From assembly GCA_964419095.1 (NCBI GenBank), contig CAYQOG010000003.1:1-48196 (forward strand): a stretch of DNA of 48,196 nucleotides. The letters are read 5' to 3'. The position numbers were made by a program, and so were the translations under genes. The DNA is from JAKAVK01 sp964419095 (lineage in GTDB: Archaea; Micrarchaeota; Micrarchaeia; Micrarchaeales; CABMGC01). Within the stretch, counting starts at the first letter, position 1; each line of letters opens with the position of its first letter. Below, piece by piece: positions 7,401-14,783 of the stretch. The notes under the pieces are model-generated. The model worked only from the letters and a program-made list of their open reading frames with translations, did no database searches and was not told the DNA's origin.

Positions 7401-8444
7401 TTATATGGTCTCCAGTCCGCTGTAGCTTGGTTCCTTGGTCTCCTCGAACTTTCCTATTATGCTCGAGCCCTTGACTCCCGTCACTATGGCTACTATCTCG
7501 ATCTGGCCCTCATATCCAGGTATGATTCTTGCGCCCCACTTGATGTTCGCCTTAGGGTCCATGCGCTCCGTGATGACTTCTCCGGCCTTTATTGCATCGC
7601 CCAGTGTCAGGTCAGATGCGCCTGAGATGTGTATGAGTGCTCCCTTCGCGTTCTCGAAGTCCACGTCAAGAAGCTTGTTCTTCAGTACAGCCTCTGCGGC
7701 AGCAGTGACCTTGTCATTGCCCTTGCCCGTTCCGACTGATATGAATCCAACGTCTCCGCTTCCCATTATGGACCTTACGTCTGCGAAGTCTATGTTGATA
7801 AGACTTGGCTGCGTGATCGTCCATACGAGTCCTCCTATCGCCTTTGCGAGTATGTCGTCAGCAACGGCAAAAGCCTCGTTCATAGGAAGATTAGGCACGA
7901 GCTTCACTAGTCTGTTGTTGTCCAGGATAATGACGCTGTCCGAGTACTTCCTCAGCTTCTGGATACCTTCCTCGGCCTTGATCTTCCTTACTCTTTCAAG
8001 GTCGAATGGGTATGTTACCATTGAAACGACTATGGCTCCCTGCTCCTTTGCTATCTGAGCGACTACTGGCATAGAACCAGTACCTGTTCCTCCTCCCATG
8101 CCTGCGCATAGGAAGACGAGCTGAGCGCCGTATAGCACTTCCTCGAGTACCTGCCTGTCTACTTCTGCAGCCTTTGCCCCTATGTCAGGGGCTCCGCCTG
8201 CACCAAGTCCTCTCGTTATGCTCTTTCCGATAAGTATTTTCTTGATTCGGTCGTCGATTATCTTGAAGTGCTGGACGTCCGTGTTTATAGCAACAAGATC
8301 CGTTCCCTTGACTCCGACTTTCAGAAGTCGGTTCACGGTGTTGTTACCACCGCCACCGCATCCGATTGTCACAATCTTTATCTGCGGAGAACCCGCAGCA
8401 TCCTCGCTCTTTCCACCTAACAATTCATTCGTAAAGTCTACCAT
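7401..8444 (-). CDS. ftsZ: Tubulin-like cell-division GTPase FtsZ (first copy)
   Basis: FtsZ of 347 residues. Nucleotide-binding IGCGGGGNNTVNRL (27-40), tubulin signature GGGTGTG (117-123) and T7 loop NIDFADV (217-223) are all intact, so GTPase and polymerisation functions should be retained. The C-terminal tail (FEETKEPSYSGLETI) is a candidate SepF-binding peptide by analogy with other archaea. The ATG at 8444 follows the leader ACAGGCGATCGG after one base. It is first in the two-gene ftsZ array. Confidence 0.94.
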   Translation of the reverse strand: MVDFTNELLGGKSEDAAGSPQIKIVTIGCGGGGNNTVNRLLKVGVKGTDLVAINTDVQHFKIIDDRIKKILIGKSITRGLGAGGAPDIGAKAAEVDRQVLEEVLYGAQLVFLCAGMGGGTGTGSMPVVAQIAKEQGAIVVSMVTYPFDLERVRKIKAEEGIQKLRKYSDSVIILDNNRLVKLVPNLPMNEAFAVADDILAKAIGGLVWTITQPSLINIDFADVRSIMGSGDVGFISVGTGKGNDKVTAAAEAVLKNKLLDVDFENAKGALIHISGASDLTLGDAIKAGEVITERMDPKANIKWGARIIPGYEGQIEIVAIVTGVKGSSIIGKFEETKEPSYSGLETI

Positions 8445-8445
8445 T

Positions 8446-8488
8446 CCGATCGCCTGTGATTCAGTTACAATAAATAGGTTTAAATATC
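8446..8488 (-). promoter_or_regulatory. ftsZ promoter and shared 12-nt leader
   Basis: On the minus strand GATATTTAAACC (8477-8488) is a clear TATA box, ending about 34 nt before the ATG. The predicted RNA start falls just before ACAGGCGATCGG (8446-8457), the same 12 bases that precede sepF. Confidence 0.6.
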
Positions 8489-8489
8489 T

Positions 8490-8654
8490 TTTGCAAACGC
8501 GCTGTTAGTGGAATGTGTGGGTTTTTTACAAAATCATGCAAAATAAGTCAATTTCAGTTAAAACTTACTGCACATAACAATAGATTTGTTTGCATATTGT
8601 CTAGATTTTGTTTGAAGAAATCTCGCGAAATTTTCATAATTAATCATTTGCAAA
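8490..8654. repeat. AT-rich intergenic region with four TTTGCA-type repeats
   Basis: Between ftsZ and the next gene, TTTGCAAA occurs at 8490-8497 and 8647-8654, with related ATGCAAAA at 8536-8543 and TTTGCATA at 8589-8596. The stretch is noticeably AT-rich and has no convincing reading frame. It may be a regulatory region; an origin-like role is only a guess. Confidence 0.35.
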
Positions 8655-8715
8655 GTTTCTGGGCAGCTCTTTGATCGGAGAGAGGTTATTTAATATACTA
8701 AACATATTTCTTAAT

Positions 8716-9054
8716 GTGGCCCTTTATGCCGAGAGCAATGATAACTCGCGACGTCAGGGAGAACAATCCGCGGAAAGAGTTGCGCAGCTCCAACTCATAT
8801 CGACATATGGAAGGAGTAGAAGGGCTCCGCAAGGATTCTGGAGCACAGGAGAAGGAACCGAGGAGGCTAGGAGAAGGACTTCGCGCTTCATCATGAATGA
8901 AAAGAGACTGCCTACACTGAGAGAGTTTGAGACCCACTTGGATCTTGCATTGCACGGATATTACGACCTGCACAGGGCTGAGAGCTTTGATAAGATTCTT
9001 TGGGATTTGGTGGGTGAACGGATAATAGAAGCAGTGAAGAAACTACGCAGATGA
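8716..9054 (+). CDS. Hypothetical protein with helical C-terminal domain
   Basis: Not recognised. The frame is open from TTG 8671, but TTATTTAATATA (about 8687-8698) looks like its TATA box, so translation probably starts at GTG 8716 or at ATG 8893. The first 60 residues are polar and low-complexity (Ser/Arg/Gln/Glu). The last 50 look like a real helical domain (LPTLREFETHLDLALHGYYD, then DKILWDLVGERIIEAVKKLRR). A second frame is also open over the N-terminal half (8714-8896), which makes the N-terminus uncertain. It ends just before the alkyltransferase gene promoter. Confidence 0.5.
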   Translation: MALYAESNDNSRRQGEQSAERVAQLQLISTYGRSRRAPQGFWSTGEGTEEARRRTSRFIMNEKRLPTLREFETHLDLALHGYYDLHRAESFDKILWDLVGERIIEAVKKLRR

Positions 9055-9092
9055 GGAGAGCTTCTTTTATATTTTATCTGCGAAATAGTATC

Positions 9093-9398
9093 ATGGACAG
9101 AAATGATATTGCAGAGCGCTTGAACCATTACAAGCTTACGCAATTCCAGAAGAAAGTGCTCATTGCTACTGCAACTATACCTAAAGGGGAGACAAGGACA
9201 TACAAACAGGTTGCGGCAATGGCAGGAAACCCGAAGGCAGCAAGGGCAGTAGGAACTGCAATGCGTCTGAATCCTCTTGCCCCAACGATTCCTTGCCATA
9301 GAGTCATCAGAAGCGACGGAAAGATAGGCAATTACTCCGGAAAAGGAGGAAGAAACGGAAAGGCCAGGATGCTCAGGGCTGAAGGAGCGCTAAATTAA
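9093..9398 (+). CDS. ogt: O6-alkylguanine-DNA alkyltransferase, short form
   Basis: DNA repair protein that moves alkyl groups from O6-alkylguanine onto its own cysteine. The active-site PCHRV is present with C68, along with the DNA-binding helix (YKQVAAMAG) and arginine finger (RAVGTAMRLNP). It has 101 residues and lacks the N-terminal domain of longer family members. Because cysteine, not tryptophan, is in the motif, it is not an alkyltransferase-like (ATL) protein. An upstream frame extension to 9051 is ignored because a TATA box (TTTTATATTTTAT, about 9064-9076) lies inside it, which makes ATG 9093 the start. Confidence 0.92.
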   Translation: MDRNDIAERLNHYKLTQFQKKVLIATATIPKGETRTYKQVAAMAGNPKAARAVGTAMRLNPLAPTIPCHRVIRSDGKIGNYSGKGGRNGKARMLRAEGALN

Positions 9399-9405
9399 TC
9401 GTGAG

Positions 9406-9774
9406 TTACTTTTCCGCAACTTCTACTTCAATGCCTCCTATTTTTGAGGTCGTGAAATTATATATCGCCGCGCCTATTGCACCGGCTATGAAACCAAGAA
9501 TCGCAAATGCTATCGGCAGGACTATTATTGCAACTATGCCTATAAGGCCGAATAATGAACTGATGCCTGCCCCTGAGAACGCCCCGGCGGGTATCGTGAC
9601 AGGGACTGATCCCGAAGGTATTGAAGAGAGATTTCCAATAGAATTAGCAAGGCTTGAAATGACGAATGAGAATATGCTGAGCGCTATGCCGTAGAGGAAT
9701 CCTATTATGGCCGCTATTATTGCGGTTATCTTTCCCGCGGAGACAACTCCTATCCTTTTTATTACCGTGACCAC
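9406..9774 (-). CDS. Small membrane protein with Gly/Ala-rich helices (DUF3566-like)
   Basis: A 122-residue protein with two or three hydrophobic segments (residues about 14-45, 70-108) and a conserved-looking ending, GFIAGAIGAAIYNFTTSKIGGIEVEV. This resembles a widespread family of small unknown membrane proteins (DUF3566-like). It starts with GTG 8 nt after the ligase stop and is probably the last gene of the ligase transcript. Function unknown. Confidence 0.7.
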   Translation of the reverse strand: MVTVIKRIGVVSAGKITAIIAAIIGFLYGIALSIFSFVISSLANSIGNLSSIPSGSVPVTIPAGAFSGAGISSLFGLIGIVAIIVLPIAFAILGFIAGAIGAAIYNFTTSKIGGIEVEVAEK

Positions 9775-9781
9775 GATTACA

Positions 9782-11548
9782 CTACTTGTCTTCTACTTTT
9801 ATGCGTTTCTGCATGCCGTACATCTCGATTATCTCCTTTGTAGTGGTTGCATCCTCAGGGCTCTTGTCCTCCCTGGCGCCATCGCTTACTATTCTCGGGA
9901 ACCTAAGCGCGTATCCTATGCCTCCTGAATCCTTGCCGCATGTATGCATCGGCGACCTTGTTATTTCGTCTGCGCGAACCGTGATGACGTATTTAGGCTG
10001 AATCCAGAAATCTGGCGTTACAATTGAATCTAACCTTGCAGGCTTGTGCTGCACTCTTATCTTATCCAGTATCTTCTTGAAGTTCTTCATCTGCTCCTCT
10101 GAGAATCCCGTGCCTATTCTGGTTATTGTTTCAAAGAGATCCCTTTTCTCGTTGTATGTCGCTGCAAGCAGTCCGCCAAATTGGAACTCTGCCCTTGCTC
10201 CTCTGCCCAGGTAATAGCCAACGATCACAAGATCAACAGTATCTGACAGTTCTCCCTTGTAGCTTCTCTTCAGCTTTATCCAGCTGAATTTTCTTGCGCC
10301 TGCGACATATGGGGCATCGAGATCTTTTGCAACTATTCCTTCAAGTCCTTCCGCTATCTGCTCCTCGAAATATTTGTCAAGCTCCTTGGGCTTTTCTGCT
10401 ATAATCTTTCCCGAAGGTAGAATCGTGTCGCCTCCTTTTATTATCGACTCGAGTTTTGCCCTGCGTTCCTTGTAGGGCTTTTCGAGATAATCCTCGCCAT
10501 CAAGGTACATGAGATCAAACGCGAAAAGATGCAGCGGCATGCTCACGCTCAATTCGTCTATTCCGTGCTTCCTTTTCCTCTGTATCGTTTCCTGGAACGG
10601 ACGAAATTCGCCGGTCTCTTCGTTATAGGCGATAGCTTCGCCTTCTATTATCGCCTTCTCCGCCTTTACTTCAGCTAGGGCGGCCTTTGCTATCTCCGGC
10701 AGCATTGGCGTAAGACGCTCAAGATTCCTCGAAAATATTTCCACGCGTTTCTTGTTTTTGTCTATGTGCACTTGAGCGCGAAGTCCGTCGTATTTCGATT
10801 CCACTGCGCACTTTCCGCGCATTTTTTCAAGTATTTCTTCAGATGTGGACAGCCTTTCCGCAAGAGCAGGTCTTATCGGATTGAACAGTGATACCTTGAG
10901 CTTCTCGACACCATGCATTCCAGATTCGGCAAGAACCTCGCCTACCTTTCCGAGGTCGCTGCATATGTTGTATGCGTTTTCCAGCTTTCCTTTTGATGTT
11001 CTTTCCCCAGTAGCCATCTTCGATAACGCTTCAAGTATTGTTGCATCGCCTGCCCCGAGTCTGACTTTTCCGAGAGCAAGCCTTACAAGATATCGCGCTT
11101 CGAGAGGCGTTGCGGCTGCAAGCAGCGCGACTATTATGTGTATCTTTGCTTCCTGGCTTCCCTGGCCAGATGTTCCTGCAGTTTTTAGCAGCAATTCGAA
11201 TACTTCTTTGACGCTGTGCTTTTTCGAACTCATTCTTTTGAGTTTAGTCTTCCCCGTCAGCTCTTCGGCAGTGTTGCCTAGGTCGCCGCTCTTTCTCGCG
11301 TTCGATATGACTTCCTCTTTTGTAAATCCAGTTGCGGATGCAATTGCCTGCTGCGCGAACTTCTCCGCTACCCCAATCCGTATGCCCTCGAACGGCGGGC
11401 CCAGCAGTCCCTGTGTCATGTAAATAAGCGGGCGCATCTCGTCTTTCTTCGCCTTGCCGAGCATCTCCGCAAGTAGGTCTATCATTGTGAGGCGCGATGT
11501 GACGTCCTCGAGTTTCTGATAGTAGGATGCTACCTCCTCAAAGAGCAT
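9782..11548 (-). CDS. lig: ATP-dependent DNA ligase
   Basis: Archaeal replicative/repair ligase that seals nicks using ATP. Order: N-terminal DNA-binding domain, nucleotidyltransferase domain with motif I ESKYDGLRAQVH (catalytic Lys252 when counted from this start), motif III (FAFDLMYLDG), motif IV (EGIVAKD), motif V (WIKLKRSY), then the OB-fold. The 588 residues fit the archaeal family. An upstream ATG at 11575 is in frame, but GTGAT lies just before ATG 11548 and a TATA-like ATTTTTAACG lies about 30-40 nt upstream, so the shorter start is used. Confidence 0.95.
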   Translation of the reverse strand: MLFEEVASYYQKLEDVTSRLTMIDLLAEMLGKAKKDEMRPLIYMTQGLLGPPFEGIRIGVAEKFAQQAIASATGFTKEEVISNARKSGDLGNTAEELTGKTKLKRMSSKKHSVKEVFELLLKTAGTSGQGSQEAKIHIIVALLAAATPLEARYLVRLALGKVRLGAGDATILEALSKMATGERTSKGKLENAYNICSDLGKVGEVLAESGMHGVEKLKVSLFNPIRPALAERLSTSEEILEKMRGKCAVESKYDGLRAQVHIDKNKKRVEIFSRNLERLTPMLPEIAKAALAEVKAEKAIIEGEAIAYNEETGEFRPFQETIQRKRKHGIDELSVSMPLHLFAFDLMYLDGEDYLEKPYKERRAKLESIIKGGDTILPSGKIIAEKPKELDKYFEEQIAEGLEGIVAKDLDAPYVAGARKFSWIKLKRSYKGELSDTVDLVIVGYYLGRGARAEFQFGGLLAATYNEKRDLFETITRIGTGFSEEQMKNFKKILDKIRVQHKPARLDSIVTPDFWIQPKYVITVRADEITRSPMHTCGKDSGGIGYALRFPRIVSDGAREDKSPEDATTTKEIIEMYGMQKRIKVEDK

Positions 11549-11609
11549 AAGATCACAAATTCTTTTCTCATGCAAACGTTAAAAATGCGTTGCTATTCGC
11601 TGTTCTGCA

Positions 11610-11795
11610 TCATATAGAGAGAATGCCAAGAAAGAAACCGCTAACAACTATGACAATCAGTATTATTGCTATTATCACGATCTTTGTCTTGTGTACCCTT
11701 GGCTGAAACCCTGTCTCCTCGGGCTTGATTTCCGGGGAATCTATCCATGATTCATCCTCCGGGGAGAGAAAAGGGTAGTTTATTGGCTGGGGCAT
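11610..11795 (-). CDS. Small tail-anchored membrane protein
   Basis: 61 residues: a Pro/Glu-rich soluble N-terminus (MPQPINYPFLSPEDESWIDSP) and one C-terminal transmembrane helix (residues about 38-59, KIVIIAIILIVIVVSGFFLG). No family recognised. It has its own promoter-like AT-rich upstream region and precedes the ligase gene on the same strand. Tail-anchored topology is inferred. Confidence 0.55.
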   Translation of the reverse strand: MPQPINYPFLSPEDESWIDSPEIKPEETGFQPRVHKTKIVIIAIILIVIVVSGFFLGILSI

Positions 11796-11928
11796 GTATT
11801 CAGGCGTATATTATTTGGGCGGGTCACATAAATACCCACATTTTTGCAGATCCATTTGCAATTTTCTTGCGATTCGTCAATCGTGCGCAGTTAAACTTAT
11901 ATAGAAGCCGAACGTGACCCTATCTCTT

Positions 11929-11970
11929 TTTATATCATGGAATTGTGGGTTAACTTGGGGGTGAAAGAAA
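11929..11970 (+). promoter_or_regulatory. TATA box and ribosome binding site of the DUF2795-like gene
   Basis: TTTTATATC (11929-11937) is a TATA box; the predicted RNA start near 11955 is downstream of the longest-frame ATG (11937). GGGGGTGA lies shortly before ATG 11970. Together they decide the later start. Confidence 0.55.
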
Positions 11971-12227
11971 TGCCAAGAATGGGCGAAGGAAACAGAATAG
12001 GAAGGCAGCAGATGAAGAGCTTCGGCATGCCTAAGAGGGTGGCGCAGATAGCAGTACATCTGAGCGAGCATGTTGACTATCCTGCAAGCAAACGCGAGAT
12101 AGTGACCGCATGCAGCAGCCTGGCGTGCTTCAGCTATGAGGACGACCGCGAATGGCTCGAGGACAACCTGGAGAACAGGAGCTACAGGGATTCGGACGAA
12201 GTGGAGGATATACTGCAGATGATATAG
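11970..12227 (+). CDS. Small acidic DUF2795-like protein
   Basis: 85 residues. The core reads MPKRVAQIAVHLSEHVDYPASKREIV, then a tail of LEDNLENRSYRDSDEVEDIL. The VDYPASK..IV plus L..LPDR.Y..S.DV pattern resembles DUF2795, a small helical domain of unknown function seen in bacteria and archaea. The start is chosen from the GGTGA site. It stands alone between divergent and downstream genes. Confidence 0.7.
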   Translation: MPRMGEGNRIGRQQMKSFGMPKRVAQIAVHLSEHVDYPASKREIVTACSSLACFSYEDDREWLEDNLENRSYRDSDEVEDILQMI

Positions 12228-12305
12228 CGTTGCAGGCGCCAGTGCCGCAGCAGTAGATTCTCTGTTCCTTTATATCTCTTCTTTTCGCAGAATAATTGTG
12301 GTTCT

Positions 12306-12917
12306 TTGCTCGAGTACGAAGGCTTGAATATTGAAACGTCAGACAGTGTTTACGTTCCTGCCGAGGACTCAGTGCTGGCTGCGGGTTTCATATCCGATTG
12401 CCTGAAAAATGAAAAGAGGACAGGGCTCAGGGTCCTCGACATGGGAACAGGAACGGGAATTCTTGGGTTGGTTGCTGCGAAAAGCCAGAATGTCTCGCAT
12501 GTGGTTTTTGCAGATATAAATCCTGAAGCCTTGGATATTGCCAGGAAGAGCTATGCATCGAATAAGGGGAAGGTGCATGCACATTGCGACTTTCTCTTCA
12601 GTGACTTGTTCCTTGGAATAGAGGATGATTTCGATATCGTGATCTTCAACGCCCCCTATCTGAGAAGCGGTGGGATTGCCAGTAGCGATCTGCGGTGGGA
12701 TGGCGGAAGGGGCGGTGTTGAGGTTTCTGAAAGATTTCTCAAAGAAGCCATGAAGCGCCTGAATGCAAATGGGGAAATATTTCTTGTCTACAGCTCGCTA
12801 TCCGATGTTGAAAGACTGAAGGATTATGCACGCGTTCTCGGATTTAGTTTCGTCGAATCGAGAAGCGTAAGGATCTTCTTCGAGGAGATAACAGTCTCGA
12901 GGCTGGAAAGAAAGTAA
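12306..12917 (+). CDS. HemK/PrmC-like class I methyltransferase
   Basis: SAM-dependent methyltransferase of 203 residues. SAM motif VLDMGTGTGILG (43-54), acidic D70 at the end of strand 2, and NAPYL (115-119), the archaeal form of the NPPY motif, mark the HemK/Mtq2 group that methylates the glutamine of release-factor GGQ motifs. The opening VYVPAEDSVLAA is also typical. The start is TTG at 12306; a TATA box (CCTTTATATC, 12268-12277) about 30-38 nt upstream implies an almost leaderless RNA. Target aRF1 is an inference. Confidence 0.85.
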   Translation: MLEYEGLNIETSDSVYVPAEDSVLAAGFISDCLKNEKRTGLRVLDMGTGTGILGLVAAKSQNVSHVVFADINPEALDIARKSYASNKGKVHAHCDFLFSDLFLGIEDDFDIVIFNAPYLRSGGIASSDLRWDGGRGGVEVSERFLKEAMKRLNANGEIFLVYSSLSDVERLKDYARVLGFSFVESRSVRIFFEEITVSRLERK

Positions 12918-12923
12918 TTAGGG

Positions 12924-13703
12924 CTAGGATTTCTCAGGGAAGTAGCGCAGCTTTTGGCGCAACTCGAGTCTTTCTATTTCCCTGGTCTTGTCCGCTATGA
13001 TATCGTCCCATGCGTTCTGGTGTTCGGCCTTGGGATGCGTGAAGCTGTCATAAAAGTGCCTGATTTTGATTGCGGAGCCCAGCGCATTCCTGAGTAACTC
13101 TATTTCCTCGTCCGGGCGGGTTGTCTTGTCGCTCTCTGTGACCAGACGCGTGTAGCTTGCCTGCTCGTGCGATATCGCTTCCTTAATTTCCTGGTCGGCG
13201 TGATGCACAGGTGCCACAGGCTGTCTTGGCCTGAATAAAGGAATTATGGCTGCTTGCTGATTCTCTCCGAGCCTAGGCCGCATAGGAACTGCATGCCTGC
13301 GCCTTACGGCTGCCCTGAATTTAAGTATTGCAGCATCAGACCGCTCTGCCTGTTGCGTTCTTGAATCGAATAGCACTTCTTCCTTCATTGTGGATTTTGC
13401 ATATTCATCGGCTTCGGTCAACGCCCGTATTATGCTGCCTCCGTAATAATCAAGCAGTGGCTGTAGGCCTGCATCCCTGAAAGTCTGCCTGTCAATCGGC
13501 ACGCATTTAGCTTCGCTCTCCATGATCAATCCAAGAACAAGGGCACCCCTCTGCTCTTTATCTTTTATTAGGACATTAAGCTCTTCGGGCAATAATACCT
13601 GTCTCAGCGCAACGGCATTAGGAACAGGGCCTGCGGATGGTTGACCCTCGCCTCTCATGAGAGTCAGTCTGTGTTCAGGAACAGGACGGGATCTGACTAG
13701 CAT
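12924..13703 (-). CDS. Hypothetical helical protein
   Basis: Not recognised. 259 residues, rich in Arg, Glu, Gln and Ala. The N-terminal 100 residues look like a compact domain (LLPEELNVLIKDKEQRGALVLGLIMES). A proline/arginine-rich linker (about 130-175) and a charged helical C-terminus (KTREIERLELRQKLRYFPEKS) follow. The longest frame begins 69 nt earlier, but the AT-rich promoter-like region and the first well-placed ATG support 13703. It converges tail-to-tail with the methyltransferase gene (6-nt gap). Confidence 0.6.
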   Translation of the reverse strand: MLVRSRPVPEHRLTLMRGEGQPSAGPVPNAVALRQVLLPEELNVLIKDKEQRGALVLGLIMESEAKCVPIDRQTFRDAGLQPLLDYYGGSIIRALTEADEYAKSTMKEEVLFDSRTQQAERSDAAILKFRAAVRRRHAVPMRPRLGENQQAAIIPLFRPRQPVAPVHHADQEIKEAISHEQASYTRLVTESDKTTRPDEEIELLRNALGSAIKIRHFYDSFTHPKAEHQNAWDDIIADKTREIERLELRQKLRYFPEKS

Positions 13704-13775
13704 TTTGCCACAGGAATGTATTAGTATAGCCTTTTTTAATACTTTTCTCAGATTTTGGGGAGTCGGCGGCAACAG

Positions 13776-13925
13776 TTAAATCGACTTCTCATCCGAGTAT
13801 TCGTCCTTGAATTTGACGTTTGGTGGAGCCGCCTTTCCGCACTTCTTGCAGTATATCGTCTTGTCTCCGATGTATCTCATGAATTGCGTGCTTCCGCACT
13901 CGCATGCATATTGGGCTATGGCCAT
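13776..13925 (-). CDS. 49-residue zinc-ribbon protein
   Basis: A small protein with two cysteine pairs in zinc-ribbon spacing: CEC (C8, C10) and CKKC (C26, C29), ending in an acidic tail (DEYSDEKSI). The ATG at 13923-13925 follows the HTH gene stop by 7 nt with GTGAG between, so the two are co-translated. It resembles the mini-ribbons tied to archaeal transcription or RNA enzymes, but no specific family is recognised. It is the last gene of the suf-linked minus-strand run. Confidence 0.7.
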   Translation of the reverse strand: MAIAQYACECGSTQFMRYIGDKTIYCKKCGKAAPPNVKFKDEYSDEKSI

Positions 13926-13932
13926 TTGCTCA

Positions 13933-14757
13933 CTAAACATGTGTTGCGGGCTGGACCAGTGCGACCCTCTCCTGCCGTCCGCTCGCGAGCCTCCTTACCA
14001 TCTTAAGTATTTCGTCTGCCTCGTATTTCCACTCCTCGGCTGCGGAAAGCTCTTTCTTTCCAACATATCTGCGTGAAAGGTCCCTTTCTTCCTGGCAAAT
14101 GAGCAGCAGAAGCCTCAGCAGTTCACGCTTCGTCGCCTCTGCACCAATGCTTTGCAGTGATTTTCCAGCATCGAACATCCCGCGATCCAGTTCTATCGCC
14201 CTTTCCTTTAGGTCTGTTATGCGCTTCAGGCTCTCTCTGGCATACAGATCAATTATGGCATCCTCATCAATTCTGGGCGGGGGTAATTCCGTTCTCGTAT
14301 GCTTCCCATCCCTCCTGTTTCTTATATGGCTTAAATCCGGTGGAGGAGTTGGCTTCTTTGATTTCTTCTGCCTTAGTGTAGGAGCGGTTGTCCGGCTGCC
14401 ATTGGAGGAGTGGCTAGCATGCAGCTGCTCCTCATTCTGATCTGCTTGCCCCTGCAACTTTTTGATCCTTGCATATACTGCCGGAGTGGTAACCTTGAAT
14501 CTTCTCGAAAAGTCAGAGATGGACATTCCGCCATTCTGTATGAGCTTGCGTACGTCATCGTCACTGAATTTTCGCCTGTGGCGTGGGGCGGAGCGCGCAA
14601 ATCCATTACTTTCAAGTTTAGCTCTGGGAGCGCTCTTCCTTGCAGTAGCTGCCTTTTTGGTTGCAGGACTTTTATCACTGCCCCTTCTGGCGTGAGTTAG
14701 CGCCGGGTCTGCGGCCTGTGTTTTGCGGATAGGTCTCCTTGTAGATGTACGTTCCAA
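13933..14757 (-). CDS. HTH-domain protein with basic N-terminus, unknown role
   Basis: 274 residues. Residues 1-60 are a basic, disordered tail (RRPIRKTQ, ATKKAATARKSAPRAK). Residues about 62-102 form a helix-turn-helix (FSDDDVRKLIQNGGMSISDF, then VTTPAVYARIKKLQ), suggesting DNA binding. A proline-rich linker precedes a long helical C-terminal region (about 165-260). The start is TTG, 5 nt after GGTG; it begins 26 nt behind the sufS stop, so it is probably part of the suf transcript. No family recognised; a chromatin or regulator role is a guess. Confidence 0.65.
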   Translation of the reverse strand: MERTSTRRPIRKTQAADPALTHARRGSDKSPATKKAATARKSAPRAKLESNGFARSAPRHRRKFSDDDVRKLIQNGGMSISDFSRRFKVTTPAVYARIKKLQGQADQNEEQLHASHSSNGSRTTAPTLRQKKSKKPTPPPDLSHIRNRRDGKHTRTELPPPRIDEDAIIDLYARESLKRITDLKERAIELDRGMFDAGKSLQSIGAEATKRELLRLLLLICQEERDLSRRYVGKKELSAAEEWKYEADEILKMVRRLASGRQERVALVQPATHV

Positions 14758-14783
14758 TTATACACCGGGATCTGATTGTGTTT

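Noticed and set aside
8714..8896. Alternative 60-residue frame overlapping the unknown gene at 8716
   Set aside because: It is low-complexity, ends where the other frame gains domain-like sequence, and has no ribosome binding site.
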